Numbered from the stretch's first letter, positions 1 to 9,444 are shown. The stretch is 64,000 nucleotides of DNA from Pseudobutyrivibrio ruminis DSM 9787 (GCF_900218035.1 NZ_OBMR01000008.1:182156-246155); one strand, 5' to 3'. Notes: generated from the sequence alone by a model not told the origin. Translations and numbers: made by a program.

Positions 1-144
1 GCAGTAGTACAAAGCTGTTGTAGATGCTCCGCTTGTGACAATTGGTATACAGCAAATAAACCAAAGTATGTTTAGCCAAACGCTGTAGACAATCTTGGTA
101 AGAAAGGTCAGAACCGGACCATCGTAATTAAGTAAATTTCTCAT
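1..144 (-). CDS. YesL-family (DUF624) membrane protein, N-terminal part only
   Basis: Reading the minus strand from an ATG at 144-142 gives 48 uninterrupted codons to the window edge, beginning MRNLLNYDGPVLTF and continuing through a hydrophobic stretch with the SIPI-like segment CCIPIVTSGAS. That pattern matches the N-terminus of YesL/DUF624 proteins, small multi-pass membrane proteins found beside LplABC-type sugar transporters. An AGGAGA ribosome site sits just upstream, and the start is 15 bp after the stop of the LacI gene, so the two are probably one operon. The rest lies outside the window. Function of the family is not established; a role with the neighbouring transporter is inferred from context. 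Confidence 0.8.
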   Translation of the reverse strand, partial: MRNLLNYDGPVLTFLTKIVYSVWLNILWFICCIPIVTSGASTTALYYC

Positions 145-159
145 AAAATCTCCTACTAA

Positions 160-1215
160 TTAATCCCTAGTAGATTCTCTATAAATAAGGTTTGTCTCGG
201 TATAAACAGTGCGATAGTTTAAATCAGGCTGTTCGATACGAGATACCAAAAGATTGGCAGCAGTAAAGCCCATAATCTGTGAGTGAATGTGACAGGTGGT
301 TAAGGCTGGTGTCATAACCTTTGATTCTGCTGAATCATCGAAGCCTGCAACCATAACATCCTTTGGATATGAAAGACCCATAACCTTGAGGCAGTTGATT
401 ATGTCTATTGCAATGAAATCGTTGGCACAGATAAGCAATTCTGGAAGCTCATCAAGTGCTGAAATGACTTTAAATAGATAGGCAAAATATTCTGGGCCAT
501 GTGGATGAATATCTGTAAGACAGAACTTTTCATCTATTGGAAGTCCATTTAAATACATTGCATTTCTAAAAGCCATATATCGTTCAAAGAAAGAGCGGCA
601 GTGATTAGCCTGGCCAACGAAACCAATCTTTTTAACACCGCGTTCTTTCATATTAGAAATCAAGTTAAAGAAGCCCGCTGAATTATCCATCATAAGCACA
701 TCTGCTTCAAGCTGATTGCTGTAGCTTTCAACTGGTGCATCCACAAATAGCATTGGGATGCCAAGGCTACAAAGCATTTCACAGTACTTCTGATTGAACA
801 TTTCTACACATATGATGCCCTTTGTGCGCTCTCTGTTAAAGCTGGCTGGTAAAACCATATCAGCAATATTGGCAGGAGTAACACGATGCATCAACATGCT
901 ATATCCCAAATCTGTAATTTCATGCTGGAATTTGTCTAACATAGTAGAAGCGAAATGGGAGTTATCCAAAAAGCTTCCTGTAAAAAGAGCAATTTCACCA
1001 GTGTGCTCTGGTTTCTTTACTATGCTTCCTCCGAAGATATCGGAAACTGAATTTGCGTATGAAAACTGTTTGTACCCCATTTCAACAGCTTTCGCTAATA
1101 CCTTTTCGCGTGTGGCATCAGCAAGGATGCCGGTGTTATTGATTGCCTTTGATACGGTGTTTCTTGAAACACCAAGAGCATCGGCAATATCTTGAATTGT
1201 TACTTTGTTTGCCAT
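160..1215 (-). CDS. LacI-family transcriptional regulator
   Basis: A 351-residue protein with the classic LacI layout: an N-terminal helix-turn-helix (residues ~4-24, TIQDIADALGVSRNTVSKAI), a hinge segment, and a periplasmic-binding-protein-like effector domain ending in the family's GFDDSAESKVMTPALTT region. It should bind operator DNA and respond to a sugar or sugar phosphate. It is divergent from the ABC transporter/GH32 operon across a 263-bp intergenic region that carries repeated TGTAAAAAT motifs and an inverted repeat, so it is the likely regulator of fructo-oligosaccharide uptake. The start is supported by an AGGAGA site (1221-1226 on the plus strand as TCTCCT). The effector is unknown. 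Confidence 0.92.
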   Translation of the reverse strand: MANKVTIQDIADALGVSRNTVSKAINNTGILADATREKVLAKAVEMGYKQFSYANSVSDIFGGSIVKKPEHTGEIALFTGSFLDNSHFASTMLDKFQHEITDLGYSMLMHRVTPANIADMVLPASFNRERTKGIICVEMFNQKYCEMLCSLGIPMLFVDAPVESYSNQLEADVLMMDNSAGFFNLISNMKERGVKKIGFVGQANHCRSFFERYMAFRNAMYLNGLPIDEKFCLTDIHPHGPEYFAYLFKVISALDELPELLICANDFIAIDIINCLKVMGLSYPKDVMVAGFDDSAESKVMTPALTTCHIHSQIMGFTAANLLVSRIEQPDLNYRTVYTETNLIYRESTRD

Positions 1216-1236
1216 TATATTCTCCTATTTATTTAA

Positions 1237-1409
1237 TGTAAAAATCCGCTGTAGGATTTATTGTCTAAATCCGTTGATAAAATTATAAAATGTAAAAATA
1301 TATTTGTCAAATGTAAAAATTAAGATGGTTCATTTTTACAAAAAGAAAAGTAGAGTATTGTGATAATGTTACAAATAAACAAAATCGCATTGACACAAAT
1401 GTAAAAAAT
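1237..1409. repeat. Cluster of five TGTAAAAAT motifs between lacI and the ABC operon
   Basis: TGTAAAAAT occurs at 1237-1245, 1291-1299 and 1312-1320, its reverse complement ATTTTTACA at 1332-1340, and a variant with one extra A at 1400-1409 inside the spacer of the forward promoter. Copies three and four form an inverted repeat with an 11-nt spacer. Start-to-start distances of 54, 21 and 20 bp are near whole helical turns. Multiple regulator binding sites are an inference; simple AT-richness is the alternative. Confidence 0.5.
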
Positions 1410-1450
1410 GGTATAGTAAATTCATACACAAGTTGTGCAAACGCACACAA
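1390..1450 (+). promoter_or_regulatory. Promoter and candidate LacI operator of the fructan ABC operon
   Basis: A -35 TTGACA (1390-1395) and a -10 TATAGT (1412-1417) are separated by 16 bp. Just downstream lies the inverted repeat TTGTG (1433-1437) / CACAA (1446-1450), which also contains TGTGC / GCACA arms around AAAC. Its position at the transcription start suits a LacI-type repressor operator. The promoter is strong by consensus; the operator role is inferred. Confidence 0.65.
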
Positions 1451-1478
1451 ATGTTTTGGGTGTATATGAGGAGGATAA

Positions 1479-2390
1479 ATGGAAAAGGAAGGCAAATTTC
1501 ACAATACGATTACGTATGTGACACATCATTGGAGACTATATGTTTTCTTCTTGGGACCAGCGCTTTTACTTACAATCATTTTTAAGTATTTGCCAATGGG
1601 TGGTATTTTGATTGCATTTGAAAAGTACAGTCCTTTCAAAGGCTTCTTCGGAAGTGAATGGGTTGGGTTTGAATATTTTCAGCAGTTCCTATCATCCCCA
1701 GATTTCATGTCATATCTGGTTAATACATTAAAGCTTAGTGTATTTGGATTGTTATGGGGCTTCCCAGTTCCAATCATTCTTGCACTTCTTCTTAATAGAA
1801 TTGAGAGCAGCAAGATCAAACAAAAAATTCAGCTTGTTTTATACATGCCAAACTTCATATCAGTAATTGTACTTTGCGGTATGGTAAGAATTCTTCTTTC
1901 AGTAACAGGACCAGTTAATATGTTGTTCCACACAACAATCAACTTCCTTACACTTCCAGAAGCATTCAGACCTATCTACATTATAAGTGGTATTTGGCAG
2001 GGTGCTGGTTGGGCGTCAATCATGTACACTGCATCACTTGCAAATGCAAGTCAGGAATTAAAGGAAGCAGCTCAGATTGATGGAGCAAACATCTTCCAGC
2101 AGATTAAGGCAGTTGAATGGCCTGCCATTAAAGATATGGTAATCATCCAGTTCATTTTACAGGCTGGTAACATAATGAGCATTGGTTTTGAAAAGGCATA
2201 TGCTTTACAGACAGACTTGAACTTAGGTGCTTCAGAAATCATTGCTACTTACGTATACAAAAAAGGTTTGTTGGATGGAAACTACAGTTATTCAACAGCG
2301 GTTGGTTTGTTCAATACAGTCATCAACTTAATCCTACTTTTATCAGTAAACAAAGTTGTTGAGAAAATGAACGACGGCCAGGGCCTGTAA
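1479..2390 (+). CDS. Carbohydrate ABC transporter permease, LplB type
   Basis: A 303-residue inner-membrane permease with about six hydrophobic segments. It has the LplB-style start (WRLYVFFLGPALLLTIIFKYLPMGG) and an EAA loop (ELKEAAQIDGANIFQQI, about residue 200) that docks the ATPase. A GAGGAGGA ribosome site precedes the ATG. It is the first gene of an operon in which the second permease starts 13 bp after its stop, followed by a binding protein and a GH32 enzyme. The gene order permease-permease-binding protein differs from the ABC order of the second LplABC set in this window. No ATPase is encoded here, so a shared MsmK-type ATPase elsewhere is expected. Confidence 0.92.
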   Translation: MEKEGKFHNTITYVTHHWRLYVFFLGPALLLTIIFKYLPMGGILIAFEKYSPFKGFFGSEWVGFEYFQQFLSSPDFMSYLVNTLKLSVFGLLWGFPVPIILALLLNRIESSKIKQKIQLVLYMPNFISVIVLCGMVRILLSVTGPVNMLFHTTINFLTLPEAFRPIYIISGIWQGAGWASIMYTASLANASQELKEAAQIDGANIFQQIKAVEWPAIKDMVIIQFILQAGNIMSIGFEKAYALQTDLNLGASEIIATYVYKKGLLDGNYSYSTAVGLFNTVINLILLLSVNKVVEKMNDGQGL

Positions 2391-2403
2391 TTGGGAGGAT
2401 ACG

Positions 2404-3315
2404 ATGGAGAATAAGAAAAAGAAGAAAAGTACATTTGCCAAGTATTCAGCTGGAGATAAAACATTCTTATTAGTTGGATATGTACTTTTAGGATTATTTG
2501 TATTGGCCATAATCGTGCCAATGGTTTACATAGTAATTGCTTCATTTATGGATCCAATTACATTGCAAAACCAAGGAATCACATTTGACTTAGATAAATG
2601 GACATTAACAGCATATGAAAGAGTTATTTCCAATTCACAGATTTGGGTAGGCTTTAGAAATGCCGTAATTTATTCGTTGTTGTTTACCTTCCTTTCAGTC
2701 GCCATAACAATGCTATGTGCCTACCCAATGTCATTGGATGACTTTAAAGGGAAAAAGATTTTCAACGTTATCTTTATGATAACAATGTTTTTCGGCGGTG
2801 GATTGATTCCTACATATTTGTTAATCAGCAATCTTGGTCTTCTTGATAGCATGTGGGCAGTAATTCTTCCAGGAGCTTTCTCAGTATGGAACATGATTAT
2901 TGCACGTACATATTATAAAGGAATTCCAGGAGAGCTTAGAGAAGCAGCAGAAGTTGATGGAGCAAATGAGCTTACATTATTCTTCAAGATTCTACTTCCA
3001 GTATGTACACCAGTTATTGCGGTGCTTTGCTTATGGCAGTTCGTCGGAATGTGGAACAGCTACTTCGATGCAATGATTTATTTAAACACAGCTTCAAAGC
3101 AGCCATTACAGTTGGTGCTTAGAGCTATTCTGATTCAGAATCAGCCAGATGCAGGAATGATTGCAGATATGCAGTCAACAGCAGAAAGAGCAAGACTTGC
3201 AGAGTTATTAAAATACTCAACAATCATTATTTCAAGCTTGCCACTTTTAGTTATGTATCCATTCTTCCAGAAGTATTTCGATGCTGGAATTATGGTTGGT
3301 TCAGTTAAGGGATAA
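2404..3315 (+). CDS. Carbohydrate ABC transporter permease, LplC type
   Basis: A 303-residue permease, partner of the preceding LplB-type protein. It starts with a lysine-rich cytoplasmic tail (MENKKKKKS) followed by a transmembrane helix. It contains the periplasmic-facing YxxVxxN-type region and a clear EAA loop (ELREAAEVDGANELTLFFKI), and ends with the LplC-typical FFQKYFDAGIMVGSVKG tail. The GGAGG site lies in the 13-bp gap after the previous gene. Together the two proteins form the heterodimeric channel for an oligosaccharide, by context a fructo-oligosaccharide. Confidence 0.92.
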   Translation: MENKKKKKSTFAKYSAGDKTFLLVGYVLLGLFVLAIIVPMVYIVIASFMDPITLQNQGITFDLDKWTLTAYERVISNSQIWVGFRNAVIYSLLFTFLSVAITMLCAYPMSLDDFKGKKIFNVIFMITMFFGGGLIPTYLLISNLGLLDSMWAVILPGAFSVWNMIIARTYYKGIPGELREAAEVDGANELTLFFKILLPVCTPVIAVLCLWQFVGMWNSYFDAMIYLNTASKQPLQLVLRAILIQNQPDAGMIADMQSTAERARLAELLKYSTIIISSLPLLVMYPFFQKYFDAGIMVGSVKG

Positions 3316-3359
3316 ATAGTAGCGTGTAGCTATTATATATATTAAATGGAGGAGATAAA

Positions 3360-5018
3360 ATGAAGAAAAATGTAAAGAGATTCGCAGCAGCCGCTCTTGC
3401 TATGACTATGGCAGCGTCAGCATTCACAGGCTGTGGATCAAAGGGTAACAGCGCAAGCAACGCAGACAAGGTAGATGTATCAAATCTATCATTTCCTTTG
3501 GATGAGAAGGTAACAATCACAGGTATGATTAGCTATCCAACAGGAACAGAGGAGGAGCCAAACAATCGTACAATCTTCAAAAGACTTGAGGATGACACAA
3601 ACGTACATGTTGAATGGACAGCCATTTCTTCAGATCAGTGGGGCGACAAGATTTCATTGAATATGGCTAATGTAAACACACTTACAGATTTCGTATTTAA
3701 CGCAGGCTTCAGTGATAGTGATCTTTTAAGATACGCTGATCAGGGCGTTATCATTCCTGTAGAGGATTACATTGATGAGTATATGCCAAACTTAAGCACT
3801 GTATTCGAGAAGTATCCAGAATACCGTACAATGTGCGAAGATGAAGATGGTCACATCTGGGCATTACCATGGATTGAGCAGCTTGGTTCAGAGAAGACTG
3901 CTATCCAGACAGTTGGTAACAACATGACATTCATCAACCAGAAGTGGTTAGATTTCCTTGGACTTGAAACACCTACAACAGTAGATGAGTTTGAGCAGGT
4001 TCTTTTAGCTTTCCAGGAGCACTCAAGTGAGCTTCAGAAAGAGTTCAACATTGATGGTGACATCATTCCTATGTCTTGCATCGTAAATGATCAGGATCCA
4101 AACCTTTTGATTAATGGTTTTGGCGATGGTATCGGTGATGTAGATATGGGTCAGCATATTGCAGTAAATGATGACGGAAAAGTTGTATGTACTGCAACTA
4201 CAGATGGTTTTAGAGATGGTGTAGAATGGTTACATAAGCTTTACAGCGAAGGCTTAATCGATCCAGAGTGCTTCACACAGGATTGGTCAACATACGTTGC
4301 AAAGGGTAAATCACACAGATATGGTGTATGCTTCTCATGGGATGTTGCAAACATCGACAACATTCAGGACTATGTTCCACTTGCAGCTCTTAAGGCAGAT
4401 ACAGTAAGCGTTACTCCACAGAATGGTTCATTTACTTCTGGTTTTGATAGAGGACGTTGCGTAGTAACAAGTGTATGTTCAAACCCTGCATTAGTATGTG
4501 CTTGGTTAGATCAGATGTATGATCCATTCCAGTCTCCACAGAACAACTGGGGTACATACGGCGAGGATGATGATTTCGATATCTTCGAGCTTAGCGAGAA
4601 TGCAAACGGCGAGCCAATGCTTAAGCATGCAGCTTTAGGTGATGCTTCACCTGTTGAGGTTCGTGAGGCAGAGTGCGTAAGCGGACCACTTGCAGTATTA
4701 GATGAGTACTATGATGTATACGTAACATGCCCAGATGATGCCCAGTATCGTCTTGATTGGATTAAGGACTACTACACAGATGATATGCACTGCAAGTATG
4801 TATATCCAAAGGTATTTATGTCTGCTGATGATACAGAAAAGCTTTCAGCTATTCAGACAGATTTAGTATCATATTTAAATTCAAGCAAGGCTGAGTTTAT
4901 CAGAGATGGTATTACAGATGCTACTTGGCAGTCATACCTTGATCAGGTAGATAGCTACGGCTTAGATCAATATTTGGAAATCTATCAGAAGTACTTTGAT
5001 GATTTCTATGCTAATTAA
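3360..5018 (+). CDS. Extracellular sugar-binding lipoprotein, LplA type
   Basis: A 552-residue solute-binding protein of ABC transporters. A signal peptide (MKKNVKRFAAAALAMTMAASA) ends in a lipobox, FTGC, with the lipidated Cys at residue 25. The length and acidic, aromatic-rich body fit the large LplA class of binding proteins for oligosaccharides. It follows the two permeases by 44 bp, which contain a GGAGGAG ribosome site, and precedes the GH32 gene. The spacing allows separate, higher expression of the binding protein. The substrate is inferred from the GH32 neighbour: sucrose, kestose or short fructans. Confidence 0.92.
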   Translation: MKKNVKRFAAAALAMTMAASAFTGCGSKGNSASNADKVDVSNLSFPLDEKVTITGMISYPTGTEEEPNNRTIFKRLEDDTNVHVEWTAISSDQWGDKISLNMANVNTLTDFVFNAGFSDSDLLRYADQGVIIPVEDYIDEYMPNLSTVFEKYPEYRTMCEDEDGHIWALPWIEQLGSEKTAIQTVGNNMTFINQKWLDFLGLETPTTVDEFEQVLLAFQEHSSELQKEFNIDGDIIPMSCIVNDQDPNLLINGFGDGIGDVDMGQHIAVNDDGKVVCTATTDGFRDGVEWLHKLYSEGLIDPECFTQDWSTYVAKGKSHRYGVCFSWDVANIDNIQDYVPLAALKADTVSVTPQNGSFTSGFDRGRCVVTSVCSNPALVCAWLDQMYDPFQSPQNNWGTYGEDDDFDIFELSENANGEPMLKHAALGDASPVEVREAECVSGPLAVLDEYYDVYVTCPDDAQYRLDWIKDYYTDDMHCKYVYPKVFMSADDTEKLSAIQTDLVSYLNSSKAEFIRDGITDATWQSYLDQVDSYGLDQYLEIYQKYFDDFYAN

Positions 5019-5050
5019 GAAATAAAACACGGAAGGAATTATAAATACCA

Positions 5051-6577
5051 ATGAGCAGTCAAACACTTAGAGAGGCGAGAAAATACGAGGAGGTCTATGA
5101 GAAATTAATACCTGAGGAGGATAGACCAAAGTTTCATTTATCGCCTAGGGTTGGTTGGATGAATGACCCTAATGGATTAAGTTATTATGAAGGGAAGTAT
5201 CATTTATTCTACCAGTATCATCCATATGATGCACACTGGGGCCCAATGCATTGGGGCCATGCCACAAGTACTGATTTGCTTCATTGGGAGTTTCTTCCAG
5301 TTGCTTTGGCTCCAGATGAGTTCTACGACAAGGATGGCGTCTTCTCAGGAAGTGCCATCACTCTAGAGGATGGCAGACATCTTCTTATCTACACTGGCGT
5401 TATGAAAAGAACAGCTGAAAATGGTCAGATGAAAGAGTTCCAGACACAGTGTATAGCAGTCGGTGACGGATTAGATTACGAGAAATACGAAAACAATCCT
5501 GTTATTAATTCAGACCTTATCCCTGAGGGGTCAAGCAAAACAGATTTTAGAGATCCAAAGATTTGGAAAAAAGAAGATGGCAGCTACAGATGTTTAGTTG
5601 CCAACAGAGCACCAGATGGAAGTGGACATTTACTTCTATTTAAGAGTGCAGATTGCATTCACTGGGAGTTCGAGAAAATATTTGCAAAGAATGAGCGCAG
5701 ATATGGTCTCATGTGGGAATGTCCAGACTTCTTTGAATTAGAAGGCAAAGGTGTTCTTTTAACAAGTCCACAGGATATGCTTCCTGAAGGATTTGAATTC
5801 CACAACGGCAATGGTAACCTCTGCATAATTGGTGATTTCGATTCTGCAACAGATACATTTACAGAAGAAAATGTTCAGGCAGTTGATTACGGAATTGATT
5901 TCTACGCTATGCAGACAATTCTCACAGAAGATGGCAGAAGAGTCATGATTGGCTGGATGCAGAACTGGGATACAACGGGGGCCCATGATGGATCAGAGCC
6001 ATGGTTCGGCCAGATGTCACTTCCAAGAGAGCTTTCTATCAGAGATGGTAGATTATGCCAGTGGCCAATTAAAGAAGTAGAAGATATGCGTTCTAATAAA
6101 GTAGAGTATCGTGATTACGATATTACTGCTACAAAGAACATCAAAGACAGTGATAGCGAAAGCGTTGTAGGTGGTGTTTCATTAGAAGGCATTAATGGCA
6201 GATGTTTAGATCTAGAATTAGAAGTTAAGCCTAAGGATATTCAGGCTATGTATGACAGATTCGTTATCTCAATTGCAGCAGATGACAAGTATCATACAGA
6301 TATCGTTCTTCGTCCAAAGGAAAACATTGCAAAGATTGACAGAAAGTTTTCTGGCTCGAGACGTGCAATAGTGCATCAGCGTAGAGCTCATATTCCATGG
6401 AAGAGCGAGACAATCAAGCTTAGAATTGTAATGGATAGATACAGCATGGAAGTATTCTTCGAGGATGGAATGTACGTTATGACAGCATCGCTTCCAACTG
6501 ATGTATCTTGCGATGGCATCTATTTCAACACAAATGAGGATGCAGTTATCAACATTACAAAATACGATCTAAACTAA
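5051..6577 (+). CDS. GH32 beta-fructofuranosidase / sucrose-6-phosphate hydrolase family
   Basis: A 508-residue GH32 enzyme that releases fructose from sucrose, fructo-oligosaccharides or sucrose-6-phosphate. The three signature blocks are visible: WMNDPNG (36-42, nucleophile Asp39), RDP (167-169, transition-state Asp168) and ECP (223-225, acid/base Glu223). A C-terminal beta-sandwich follows. There is no signal peptide, so it acts in the cytosol on imported sugar. Because the operon has an ABC transporter and no PTS, free rather than phosphorylated substrates are more likely. It is the last gene of the operon and is followed by an intrinsic terminator at 6655-6708. Confidence 0.93.
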   Translation: MSSQTLREARKYEEVYEKLIPEEDRPKFHLSPRVGWMNDPNGLSYYEGKYHLFYQYHPYDAHWGPMHWGHATSTDLLHWEFLPVALAPDEFYDKDGVFSGSAITLEDGRHLLIYTGVMKRTAENGQMKEFQTQCIAVGDGLDYEKYENNPVINSDLIPEGSSKTDFRDPKIWKKEDGSYRCLVANRAPDGSGHLLLFKSADCIHWEFEKIFAKNERRYGLMWECPDFFELEGKGVLLTSPQDMLPEGFEFHNGNGNLCIIGDFDSATDTFTEENVQAVDYGIDFYAMQTILTEDGRRVMIGWMQNWDTTGAHDGSEPWFGQMSLPRELSIRDGRLCQWPIKEVEDMRSNKVEYRDYDITATKNIKDSDSESVVGGVSLEGINGRCLDLELEVKPKDIQAMYDRFVISIAADDKYHTDIVLRPKENIAKIDRKFSGSRRAIVHQRRAHIPWKSETIKLRIVMDRYSMEVFFEDGMYVMTASLPTDVSCDGIYFNTNEDAVINITKYDLN

Positions 6578-6654
6578 ATTGATTATTGCCAGCGACGGAC
6601 AAATGTCCGCCCTACGGAAATTTTTTATTGTAATACTGAAAAAATTATAGTATA

Positions 6655-6708
6655 GTATCAAGAGCGATTACTTTAGTTTAGTAAAGTGACCTCTTGATAC
6701 TTTTTTTT
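6655..6708 (+). terminator. Intrinsic terminator after the GH32 gene
   Basis: GTATCAAGAG (6655-6664) pairs with CTCTTGATAC (6691-6700), with a second inner stem ACTTTA/TAAAGT, and is followed by eight T residues. A further copy of the left-arm sequence (ATAGTATCAAGA) occurs at 6772-6783, exactly 120 bp downstream of the first, just before the rarA ribosome site. Confidence 0.88.
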
Positions 6709-6798
6709 GTATAGATTAAATGTGAAAACTCTGTCCTATACAGAACAAATGTGCTATTATGAATGCGTACGATAGTATCAAGATAAGGAAGGTTTTAC

Positions 6799-8121
6799 AT
6801 GGATCTATTTGATTACATGAGACAGGAAGCAAAGAAAAAGGAATCGCCTCTTGCCGCTAGGCTTCGTCCTACCACACTTGATGAAGTGGTTGGCCAGCAG
6901 CACATCATTGGCAAGGACAAGCTCCTTTACAGAGCCATTAAGGCGGACAAGCTTTCTTCTATTATATTTTATGGACCACCTGGTACAGGCAAGACCACAC
7001 TTGCACAGGTAATCGCCCACACCACATCTGCAGAGTTTACTTCCATCAATGCCACCACATCCGGCAAAAAGGACATGGAGGCAGTTGTTGAGGGAGCTAA
7101 ACAGACACTTGGTGCATACGGCAAAAAAACAATTCTATTTATCGATGAGATTCACAGATTCAATAAAGGCCAGCAGGATTATCTGCTTCCATTCGTTGAG
7201 GACGGCACCATCATTCTTATAGGAGCCACCACTGAGAATCCATACTTCGAGGTCAACGGAGCTTTGCTTTCCCGTTCAATCATCTTCGAGCTAAAGCCAC
7301 TTGATATAGAGGATATTAAAACCCTCATCAACAGAGCTTTAACAGATTCAGAAAAGGGACTTGGAAGCTACGATGCTGTTATCGATGATGACGCTTTAGA
7401 GTTTTTAGCAGACATTGCAAATGGCGATGCCAGAAGCGCTCTTACAGCTATTGAGCTTGGCGTTCTCACTACAGACAGATCCGACGATGGTAAAATCCAC
7501 ATCACCATAGATGTTGCCAGTGAATGCATTCAGCGTAGAGTTATCAAATACGACAAAGATGGCGATAATCATTACGACACCATCTCTGCTTTTATAAAGA
7601 GTATGAGAGGCTCAGATCCAGATGCGGCTGTTTATTATTTGGCTCGAATGCTTTACGCAGGAGAGGATCCCAAATTTATTGCAAGACGTATATGTATTTG
7701 TGCATCAGAGGATGTAGGAAATGCTGATCCTCAGGCACTGGTAGTTGCTACCAGCGCATTCCTTGCAACAGAACGAATCGGTATGCCAGAGTGTCAGATT
7801 ATTCTTTCTCACGCTGCTACATACGTAGCATGTGCACCTAAATCAAATTCAGCCTACGGAGCTATTGATTTAGCCATGCAAGAAGTGAGAAACAACCACA
7901 CGCGACCAATTCCAACACATCTGCAGGATGCACACTATAAGTCTGCTGGAAAGCTAGGACATGGCATAGGTTATGAATATGCTCACGATTATCCTAACCA
8001 TTTCTCACACCAGAGATATCTTCCAGAGGGACTTGAAAGTGGAGATTTTTACAGACCAGGAAATCTCGGTTATGAACAAGTTATTAATGAGTACTTAGAT
8101 AAAGTACGAAATAATAAATAA
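6799..8121 (+). CDS. rarA: Replication-associated recombination protein A (MgsA/RarA AAA+ ATPase)
   Basis: A 440-residue AAA+ ATPase of the RarA/MgsA/WRNIP1 family, which acts at stalled replication forks. Visible are an N-terminal PLAARLRPTTLDEVVGQ segment, Walker A GPPGTGKTT (59-67), Walker B LFIDEIHRF (about 113-121), the sensor region GATTENPYFEVNGALLSR, and the conserved C-terminal part with HLQDAHYK and the GYEYAHDYP motif. Length is normal. A GGAAGG site precedes the ATG, and the aminotransferase gene starts 22 bp after its stop. A weak TATTAT -10 lies at 6755-6760. Confidence 0.95.
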   Translation: MDLFDYMRQEAKKKESPLAARLRPTTLDEVVGQQHIIGKDKLLYRAIKADKLSSIIFYGPPGTGKTTLAQVIAHTTSAEFTSINATTSGKKDMEAVVEGAKQTLGAYGKKTILFIDEIHRFNKGQQDYLLPFVEDGTIILIGATTENPYFEVNGALLSRSIIFELKPLDIEDIKTLINRALTDSEKGLGSYDAVIDDDALEFLADIANGDARSALTAIELGVLTTDRSDDGKIHITIDVASECIQRRVIKYDKDGDNHYDTISAFIKSMRGSDPDAAVYYLARMLYAGEDPKFIARRICICASEDVGNADPQALVVATSAFLATERIGMPECQIILSHAATYVACAPKSNSAYGAIDLAMQEVRNNHTRPIPTHLQDAHYKSAGKLGHGIGYEYAHDYPNHFSHQRYLPEGLESGDFYRPGNLGYEQVINEYLDKVRNNK

Positions 8122-8143
8122 AGTAAATGAAAGAGGACCAACA

Positions 8144-9433
8144 ATGAAAAAGTACAGTGAAATGTCACCCGAAGAACTTGAAGCAGAGAAGGAGCTACTT
8201 AGAAAAGAGTATGTTGCTTGGCAGGCAAAGGGCTTAAAGCTTGATATGAGCCGTGGAAAGCCATCCGTAGAGCAGCTCAATCTTTCTATGCCACTTTTCG
8301 ACATCCTTGATGGAAAGTCTCTTATGAAATGCATGAATGGTGTTGAGACTAGAAATTACGGACAGTTGGAAGGTATCGTAGAAGCTCAGCATCTTATGGC
8401 AGAAATCATGGATTGCCAGCCAGAGCAGGTAATCGTATGCGGCAACTCATCATTAAACATCATGTTTGATACAGTTGCTCGTGGATACATGTTTGGTTTT
8501 GATGGCTGCACACCATGGTGCAAGCTTGAAAGAGTTAAATGGCTTTGCCCAGTTCCTGGTTATGACAGACATTTTGCTATTACACAGCATTTTGGTTTTG
8601 ATATGATAAACATCCCTATGAATGAGGATGGTCCTGATATGGATGTTGTTGAGGGACTTGTTGCAGCAGATGACACAATCAAGGGTATCTGGTGCGTACC
8701 AAAGTACTCAAATCCTCAGGGTATTGTATACTCAGACGAAGTTGTTAGACGTATGGCAAATCTTAAGCCAGCAGCTAAGGACTTCAGAGTATTCTGGGAT
8801 AACGCATATGCGGTACATCACTTATACAAAGAAAAGAGCAAGATTTTAAATATCCTTCACGAGTGCGAGGAAGCAGACAATCCAAATCTCGTATTTGAGT
8901 TCGCTTCTACTTCTAAAATCACATTTGCAGGTGGTGGAATTGCAGCTATCGCATGCAACCACAACAACCGTGAGGAGCTCAAAAAGACACTTACAGTTCA
9001 GACAATTGGATTCGACAAAATCAACATGCTTCGTCATGCTAGATATTTCCAGGATGTTGAATCAGTATCTAAGCACATGGAAAGACATGCAAAGATTCTT
9101 CGTCCTAAGTTTGAGCTTGTTATCAAGACAATGGAAGATGATTTAACAGGCCCAGGATGTGGTTCATGGATTTCTCCAAAGGGTGGCTACTTCATCACAT
9201 TTGAGGCTCCAAAGGGAACAGCTACACGTATCGTAGATTTGGCAGCAGAGGCAGGCGTTAAGCTTACACCAGCTGGTGCACCATTCCCATACCACATGGA
9301 TCCAGGCGATTCAATCATCAGATTTGCTCCATCTCTTCCACCAATCGAAGAATTAGAGGAAGCAGCAAAAATCTTTACAGTTTGTGCTCGTATTGCATAT
9401 CTTGAAAAGCTTATTTTGGCCAAGGCTGAATAG
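8144..9433 (+). CDS. PLP-dependent aminotransferase, probable type Ic aspartate aminotransferase
   Basis: A 429-residue fold-type I aminotransferase. The PLP-binding Lys is Lys258 in FASTSKITFAGGG. Family marks include the N-terminal LDMSRGKPSVEQLNLS block, a YSNPQG motif and GYDRHF. This set matches the long 'aspartate aminotransferase type Ic / MocR-like aminotransferase domain' class known from actinobacteria and Firmicutes, without a GntR domain. Likely reaction: transfer of an amino group between aspartate (or another amino acid) and 2-oxoglutarate. It lies between rarA and proC with short gaps (22 and 11 bp), suggesting cotranscription. Exact substrate is uncertain. Confidence 0.85.
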   Translation: MKKYSEMSPEELEAEKELLRKEYVAWQAKGLKLDMSRGKPSVEQLNLSMPLFDILDGKSLMKCMNGVETRNYGQLEGIVEAQHLMAEIMDCQPEQVIVCGNSSLNIMFDTVARGYMFGFDGCTPWCKLERVKWLCPVPGYDRHFAITQHFGFDMINIPMNEDGPDMDVVEGLVAADDTIKGIWCVPKYSNPQGIVYSDEVVRRMANLKPAAKDFRVFWDNAYAVHHLYKEKSKILNILHECEEADNPNLVFEFASTSKITFAGGGIAAIACNHNNREELKKTLTVQTIGFDKINMLRHARYFQDVESVSKHMERHAKILRPKFELVIKTMEDDLTGPGCGSWISPKGGYFITFEAPKGTATRIVDLAAEAGVKLTPAGAPFPYHMDPGDSIIRFAPSLPPIEELEEAAKIFTVCARIAYLEKLILAKAE

Positions 9434-9444
9434 GAGGTTTCTTT

